A stretch of 7,236 nt of DNA from Parcubacteria group bacterium (GTDB lineage Bacteria > Patescibacteriota > Minisyncoccia > JACPCQ01). The DNA is taken from contig JACPCQ010000027.1 in assembly GCA_016179715.1 (NCBI GenBank), positions 1 through 7,236 of the forward strand, in the 5' to 3' direction. The position numbers and the translations under genes are program-made. This document shows, in pieces, positions 6,801 through 7,236 of the stretch (within the stretch, counting starts at the first letter, position 1; every line of letters starts with the position of its first letter). The notes below the pieces were generated by a model that worked only from the letters and a program-made list of their open reading frames with translations, did no database searches and was not told the origin of the DNA.

Positions 6801-7236
6801 CGGGGTAACGGCAACCGCAGGAAATCCCGGAAGCCAGACGATTACAATTTCTTGGGGTTCGGTTTCCGGAGCAACGGGATACTATGTCTATCGCGATACG
6901 GATTCGGGCGGGTCATTTGCACTGCTTGCCAATGCCGGAAACGTCACGTCTTATTCCAATACCTCGGTAACAAACGGAACCACCTATTACTATAAAATAG
7001 GCGCGTATAAGTCGGGAGGATCGGCTGAATCGGCGGCATCCTCGGCCGTAAGCGCGAAAGTAAGCATACTTGGAGGTGGAGGGGTTATTGGCGGTGGTGG
7101 TGGAGGCGGTGGCGGTGGAGCAGGCATCCCGGCCTCACAGACCGTCTTCATCCCCGGCACCGCATCCACGCAGGCCGCAGCAGCAGTTGCAGCCGCAGCA
7201 GCAACTCCCGCAACTCCTGCGACCCCGTCTGCAGCA
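691..7236 (+). CDS. giant multidomain exported surface protein (lamin-tail, Big_5 Ig-like, CPD-like, SdrD-B-like, FN3); 3' truncated
   Basis: This frame runs 2182 codons with no stop and leaves the window open. ATG 691 is chosen because an in-frame TAA lies at 676-678 and the residues that follow form a textbook Sec signal peptide; no clear ribosome-binding site precedes it. Modules by residue: 1-40 signal peptide; 41-205 unassigned beta-rich; 206-401 lamin-tail domain; 419-877 four Ig-like Big_5/SbsA-type domains; 878-1065 unassigned; 1069-1175 first carboxypeptidase-regulatory-like (CPD) domain; 1231-1266 Gly/Pro/Met-rich loop; 1301-1485 two CPD domains; 1486-1578 SdrD-B-like with an EF-hand-type loop; 1579-1685 beta-rich; 1686-1865 two CPD domains; 1866-2029 unassigned; 2030-2125 fibronectin III; then a poly-Gly and Ala/Thr/Pro linker. 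No catalytic motif was seen. Composition is rich in Ser, Thr, Ala, Gly and Asn, with only eight Cys. It is most likely a long secreted or cell-wall adhesin or structural protein; the ligand is unknown. The C-terminal anchor is missing. Confidence 0.93.
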   Translation, partial: MRASVLSRTQSFSEIVFWISIMLTAIVLSFLFFSPLPVHAAITEAGPPIDAFFAPDITVGGGAVFPLLKFRLSQAAGSDTLSKIGVQLFASSTVTQGEVSRISLWQESGTAPDFQLGQDTPLPNAASTSPMVDGTLIVLQSVTPVSVGSAGAEFYIVASTTAAAGITNGHAFDVRMQNNYASTTAGGIGNAFIPGKKIFLNQSATLKISEVRAGSTGNTADEFIELYNTGEADIDLPTLPLNVHTFYASGSSSPVALTYYKRIIPSHGYFLIGSQVGYNGAAQPDAVFATSSFSVLVPHGGFSIATTSGTTATSSAIDYIGWGDQPAGNCENSDTVGTVCAPALAEDGTSLERLAQGYPNATSTAASMTAGGQDATKGNSIDNKDNSAEFVAQTTANPQNSMSPKEFAFSSGPGGNQTTLRVDGSYPSDNMQSVPVDLPYVGFNFSKPIATTTVISASATTTVTLKQGGTGANLCTSVTHNPFPGNFEPSTKCILLAQLSPSVSYTFTVTSDVQDLSGNQLDQNSFTAGNQNYTATFTAGGASQTSTNVTPPQVVGTSPFNGSLNVPTNLARMSVEFNQSSIDTSTLTADNIGLSSSAGNIALSGFSFATSSGKNILSFVPASLAANTAYSLIVRGGVKNTNNVNLPTSYSARFTTGNSTDATAPAIVGILPTPNATISANTNDFIFTFDDDIDVTTATSGSVTLGIVGGANLPGTVRYDPVAKEGHFIPSNILPVGQSIRLTLVGASIKNVSGVTLGTNVTRNWTVEAANSDSTGPTVLFAGADNFSLSITFDEAVNSNDASTLGNYSLTIGGVSQTLSALAGHALTYDAAARTAKLSGIQMASNASFTITAQNIKDISGNAMSGTSSFTGSVESIAASGGFTGPGSFQGSTFGESKDFSAAGIGFMPPVTVRAQNSFVSASTTYQFELPIATQIPASGTIVITFPSSSDFGLCCAATSTTNNPFVNDQNKDINGPGPNAIGIKTITRNATAKTVTLTLDTATRSENSDTHDFLRFILADLKNPSIPKGFDSSGYTLDIKSKNASGTLLESFNANPVYVTGGGAGGGATTTIHGTVTGNGGNLQGVAIHLMSPQTGPMDATTNSDGLYQFTNIPVGSQFLSNNFGGGNGFFVFTDPFVNPTGTTTAFFGDTMPTPVSATSTSLLTRNFALTATSSAINFDVKVTASAATFSATEQVDVFAGGPGQFVVRTVTPGAGALSAATVTTIPIPQQNGFWGIGMGPAMPKGTGGGFSGPPPSPSWSMPKPIEVTVSGCPSACGATVNGASASSHTFSISAADKTIAGVLKDGSGNAIANAMIFAFSVEQGTGNFSQTSASGAFSISVAAGSYSVGASTPGLGNAREVSVVVNSSGSVFVNGSLTASTGASGANPFVLKMNKPSYTITGRVSDGTNAVGNAPVFAYRTDAPGHVDAMSDSSTGNYTLYVDNGTWKIGSFIPGFGPMAEQTVTISGANQTDINFAPSSSQSFSMLSGNIYEDADNDNTFDSNEGISGAVIRLSGTSGSNEGVSGSDGVFSLRVPSGSGYQIADVFKPGYGRIAPLKDNGTAIGAINLTASTTQNIRVATRKTITINIKDSSGNKLVVPKAFIDLFDTTTRLGNHAEITNASSTTLQIPNGASTTIRAFVHGVPSANIAVASDDTDNTLVLSGVLQVNGNETVKITVDTSTASLSTISGKIYHTAATSGNELESAWIQFIDETNGVNSGTQATTSGAYSLTVANGTYNVLVSRPGYVGTPTTVTVSGNATQNFVLTSASLTIAGQVTAGGSAATDAFVRAEKIGGGQAITTTDTSGNYTLSVSSGTWRIFAAADGYAEAGYASNPLTVNASQTGITIALSTTVSLQSKLAQSNTFTDSSAATFNDSTVNVNVELDANALGSSGNNSYITARETSNFPNTTSVNVVASKAKDINAFSGGSKVSNLQSGKKATVEVTYTTAELASSDIDTTSEVTNLKVVSYSETLKDWESLSTVPTYKDSSGSVVASPSSNLSNVASVTFTAVGTHFSLYALSASTGTEPPSTPGGVTATAGNPGSQTITISWGSVSGATGYYVYRDTDSGGSFALLANAGNVTSYSNTSVTNGTTYYYKIGAYKSGGSAESAASSAVSAKVSILGGGGVIGGGGGGGGGGAGIPASQTVFIPGTASTQAAAAVAAAAATPATPATPSAA
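811..1305 (+). other. unassigned N-terminal beta-rich module of the giant protein
   Basis: Residues 41-205 follow the signal peptide. Alternating hydrophobic/polar runs suggest beta-strands, for example VFPLLKFRLSQ, LSKIGVQLFASSTV, VSRISLWQESG, GTLIVLQSV and AEFYIVASTTAAAG. The fold may be an Ig-like sandwich. I do not recognise a named family. It lies just before the lamin-tail domain and has no cysteine. Confidence 0.5.
1306..1893 (+). other. lamin-tail domain (LTD-type Ig-like domain) of the giant protein
   Basis: Residues 206-401 show the run of motifs expected of LTD domains: KISEVRAG at the start, then DEFIELYNTGEADIDL, the turn and strand IIPSHGYFLIGS, a later SAIDYIGWG, DGTSLERL, and the closing NSIDNKDNSAEF with NPQNS. 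LTDs are beta-sandwiches first known from nuclear lamins; in bacteria they occur in secreted proteins, often together with other adhesion or enzyme modules. No nuclease or other catalytic partner is seen here. Cys330 and Cys340 lie inside it and could form a local disulfide. Confidence 0.82.
1945..3321 (+). other. array of four Ig-like domains (Big_5/SbsA style)
   Basis: Residues 419-877 carry four successive units of about 100-120 residues: roughly 419-541, 550-657, 661-773 and 775-877. Shared signs are an opening strand with Pro (SYPSDNMQSVPVDLPYV, PQVVGTSPFNGSLNVPTN, PAIVGILPTPNATI), a VxFNxS/FTFDDDID/ITFDEAV strand, and a closing strand near DLSGNQL, KNTNNVNL, KNVSGVTL or DISGNAM, then an F-T-x-G/S end. 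Such arrays act as stalks or spacers in bacterial surface proteins. Sequence divergence between copies argues for old duplications. Cys475/Cys493 sit in the first unit. Confidence 0.72.
3322..3885 (+). other. unassigned beta-rich module with a vicinal Cys pair
   Basis: Residues 878-1065. The opening is Gly/Phe/Ser-rich. Strand-like stretches follow: PVTVRAQNSFVS, TTYQFELPIATQIPASGTIV, ITFPSSSDF, then Cys955-Cys956, and later KTVTLTLDTATR and HDFLRFILADLKNPSIP. The IPASGTIVITFP segment resembles beta modules known from surface proteins of uncultivated prokaryotes, but I cannot name the family. It bridges the Ig array and the CPD region. Confidence 0.45.
3895..4215 (+). other. carboxypeptidase-regulatory-like domain, first copy
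   Basis: Residues 1069-1175. The start TIHGTVTGNGGNLQGVAIHL and the hairpin ATTNSDGLYQFTNIPVGS match the usual pattern of CarboxypepD_reg/CNA-B-like beta-sandwiches (a G-x-V strand, a GV-x-I/V strand, then T-x-x-D-G-x-Y-x-F-x-x-I/L-P-x-G). The second half has a longer loop containing FFVFTDPFVNPTG. The fold normally acts as a spacer or ligand-binding module in surface proteins. Confidence 0.68.
4381..4488 (+). other. Gly/Pro/Met-rich low-complexity insert
   Basis: Residues 1231-1266 are dominated by Gly, Pro, Met, Phe and Trp (GFWGIGMGPAMPKG, GGGFSGPPPSPSW, SMPKP). This interrupts beta-strand patterning on both sides, so it is likely an exposed flexible loop or linker. It is followed by a small CPSAC pair (Cys1274/Cys1278). 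Confidence 0.5.
4591..5145 (+). other. two tandem carboxypeptidase-regulatory-like domains
   Basis: Residues 1301-1485. Copy one begins IAGVLKDGSGNAIANAMIFA and contains SASGAFSISVAAGSYSVGA. Copy two begins YTITGRVSDGTNAVGNAPVF and contains STGNYTLYVDNGTWKIGSF and later EQTVTIS. The order G-x-V, internal A/P-x-V/I-F-A strand, D/S-x-x-G-x-Y/F-x-L, G-x-W/Y-x-I/V is the CPD-like pattern. No metallopeptidase domain is attached, so the name describes fold, not activity. Confidence 0.7.
5146..5424 (+). other. SdrD-B-like domain with EF-hand-type calcium loop
   Basis: Residues 1486-1578. The segment LSGNIYEDADNDNTFDSNEG followed by ISGAVIRLSG is the hallmark of SdrD B / Cna-B-like repeats of surface adhesins. 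The 12-residue loop at residues 1496-1507 (DADNDNTFDSNE) has Asp at 1, 3, 5 and 9, a hydrophobic residue at 8 and Glu at 12, which fits a canonical calcium-binding EF-hand loop with Asn instead of Gly at 6. Calcium would be expected to rigidify the stalk. The closing strands include GVFSLRVPSGSGYQIADVF. Confidence 0.75.
5425..5745 (+). other. beta-rich spacer module
   Basis: Residues 1579-1685. Strand-like segments RKTITINIKDSSGN, KAFIDLFDTTTRLG, TTLQIPNGASTTIRAFVHG and NETVKITVDTST suggest another divergent CPD/Ig-like sandwich. It lacks the G-x-V opening and the G-x-Y-x-L hairpin of its neighbours, so the assignment is only to fold class. Confidence 0.4.
5746..6285 (+). other. two tandem carboxypeptidase-regulatory-like domains, second block
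   Basis: Residues 1686-1865. The first copy runs from STISGKIYHTAATSGNELES to TSGAYSLTVANGTYNVLVSRPGY in separate strands. The second begins LTIAGQVTAGGSAATDAFV and contains TSGNYTLSVSSGTWRIFAAADGY in two strands. The GNYTL-x-V-x-x-GTW-[KR]-I signature matches the earlier copy near residue 1422 closely, which shows internal duplication within this protein. Confidence 0.7.
6286..6777 (+). other. unassigned module before the FN3 domain
   Basis: Residues 1866-2029. It starts with NTFTDSSAATFNDSTVNVNV and ELDANALGSSGNNSY, passes through SGKKATVEVTYTTAELASSD and ends with KVVSYSETLKDWESLSTVPT, then NVASVTFTAVGTHFSLYALS. The ending, a 'DWESL...P' strand followed by a 'T-H-F-S' strand, recurs from memory in large exported proteins of uncultivated bacteria, but I cannot give a family name. 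Charged residues are more frequent here than in the flanking Ser/Thr-rich modules. Confidence 0.45.
6778..7065 (+). other. fibronectin type III domain
   Basis: Residues 2030-2125. The order PSTPGGVTAT, then ITISWGSVSGATGYYVYRD, TSYSNTSVTNGTTYYYKIGA and a closing SAESAASSAVSAKV is the classic FN3 pattern: a Pro-rich start, the conserved Trp in strand B, the Y-x-V-Y-R strand, and the 'L/V-x-x-G-T-x-Y-Y-Y-x-V/I' strand F. It serves as an adhesive or spacer module and is the last folded domain in view. Confidence 0.85.
7066..7236 (+). repeat. poly-Gly hinge and Ala/Thr/Pro-rich linker (simple-sequence DNA)
   Basis: Residues 2126-2182. GGN triplets (7072-7125) encode a Gly4 run and then Gly10. 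After a short IPASQTVFIPG segment, GCA/GCC triplets (7177-7203) encode poly-Ala, then a PATPATP-type linker that runs off the window. Such linkers join the ectodomain to a terminal cell-wall or surface-binding domain. The DNA repeats are in whole triplets, so slippage would change length without shifting the frame. Confidence 0.8.

Noticed and set aside
691..7236. Recoded genetic code (TGA as glycine, as in Gracilibacteria/SR1)
   Set aside because: No in-frame TGA occurs in either gene and glycine is encoded by ordinary GGN codons, so there is no sign of recoding.
7066..7236. CRISPR or tandem-repeat locus at the right edge
   Set aside because: The repeats are simple GGN and GCN triplets coding in frame for Gly and Ala; there are no spacers or long direct repeats.

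Overview
The window holds two protein-coding genes on the + strand, both cut by the window edges, plus one short intergenic region. Base composition is mixed and close to balanced. The standard genetic code fits: neither frame needs recoding of TGA, and the first gene ends in TAA. No RNA gene, CRISPR array, transposase or phage gene was found. The likely source is an uncultivated bacterium of the Patescibacteria/CPR type (Parcubacteria-like). This is an inference from gene style: a TPR-tailed protein next to a huge Ser/Thr/Ala/Gly-rich exported protein with Ig-like, carboxypeptidase-regulatory-like, lamin-tail and fibronectin III modules and a poly-Gly hinge. No taxonomic marker gene is present.

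Layout: (1) nt 2-556 is the C-terminal 184 residues of a TPR protein, open at the left edge. (2) nt 557-690 is intergenic. It has a perfect DnaA-box 9-mer just after the stop codon, a 12-bp hairpin that looks like a Rho-independent terminator, and a weak sigma70-like promoter just before the next ATG. (3) nt 691-7236 is one uninterrupted reading frame of 2182 codons with no stop before the right edge. I read every codon in this frame and found no stop or frameshift.

The giant protein starts with a clear Sec signal peptide. In order it then has: an unassigned beta-rich module; a lamin-tail domain (LTD); four Ig-like domains of the Big_5/SbsA style; an unassigned beta module; several carboxypeptidase-regulatory-like (CPD) beta-sandwiches; an SdrD-B-like domain with a canonical 12-residue EF-hand-type calcium loop; two more CPD repeats; another unassigned module; a fibronectin III domain; and a Gly10 hinge running into an Ala/Thr/Pro linker. 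It has only eight cysteines, all in close pairs. The whole reads as a long, rod-like, calcium- and disulfide-stabilised surface or secreted adhesin. Its C-terminal anchoring or binding domain lies outside the window.

The two genes are probably separate transcription units. If the TPR fragment is the tail of an O-antigen-ligase-like membrane protein, as often seen in these bacteria, both genes would concern the cell envelope, but that link is inference.
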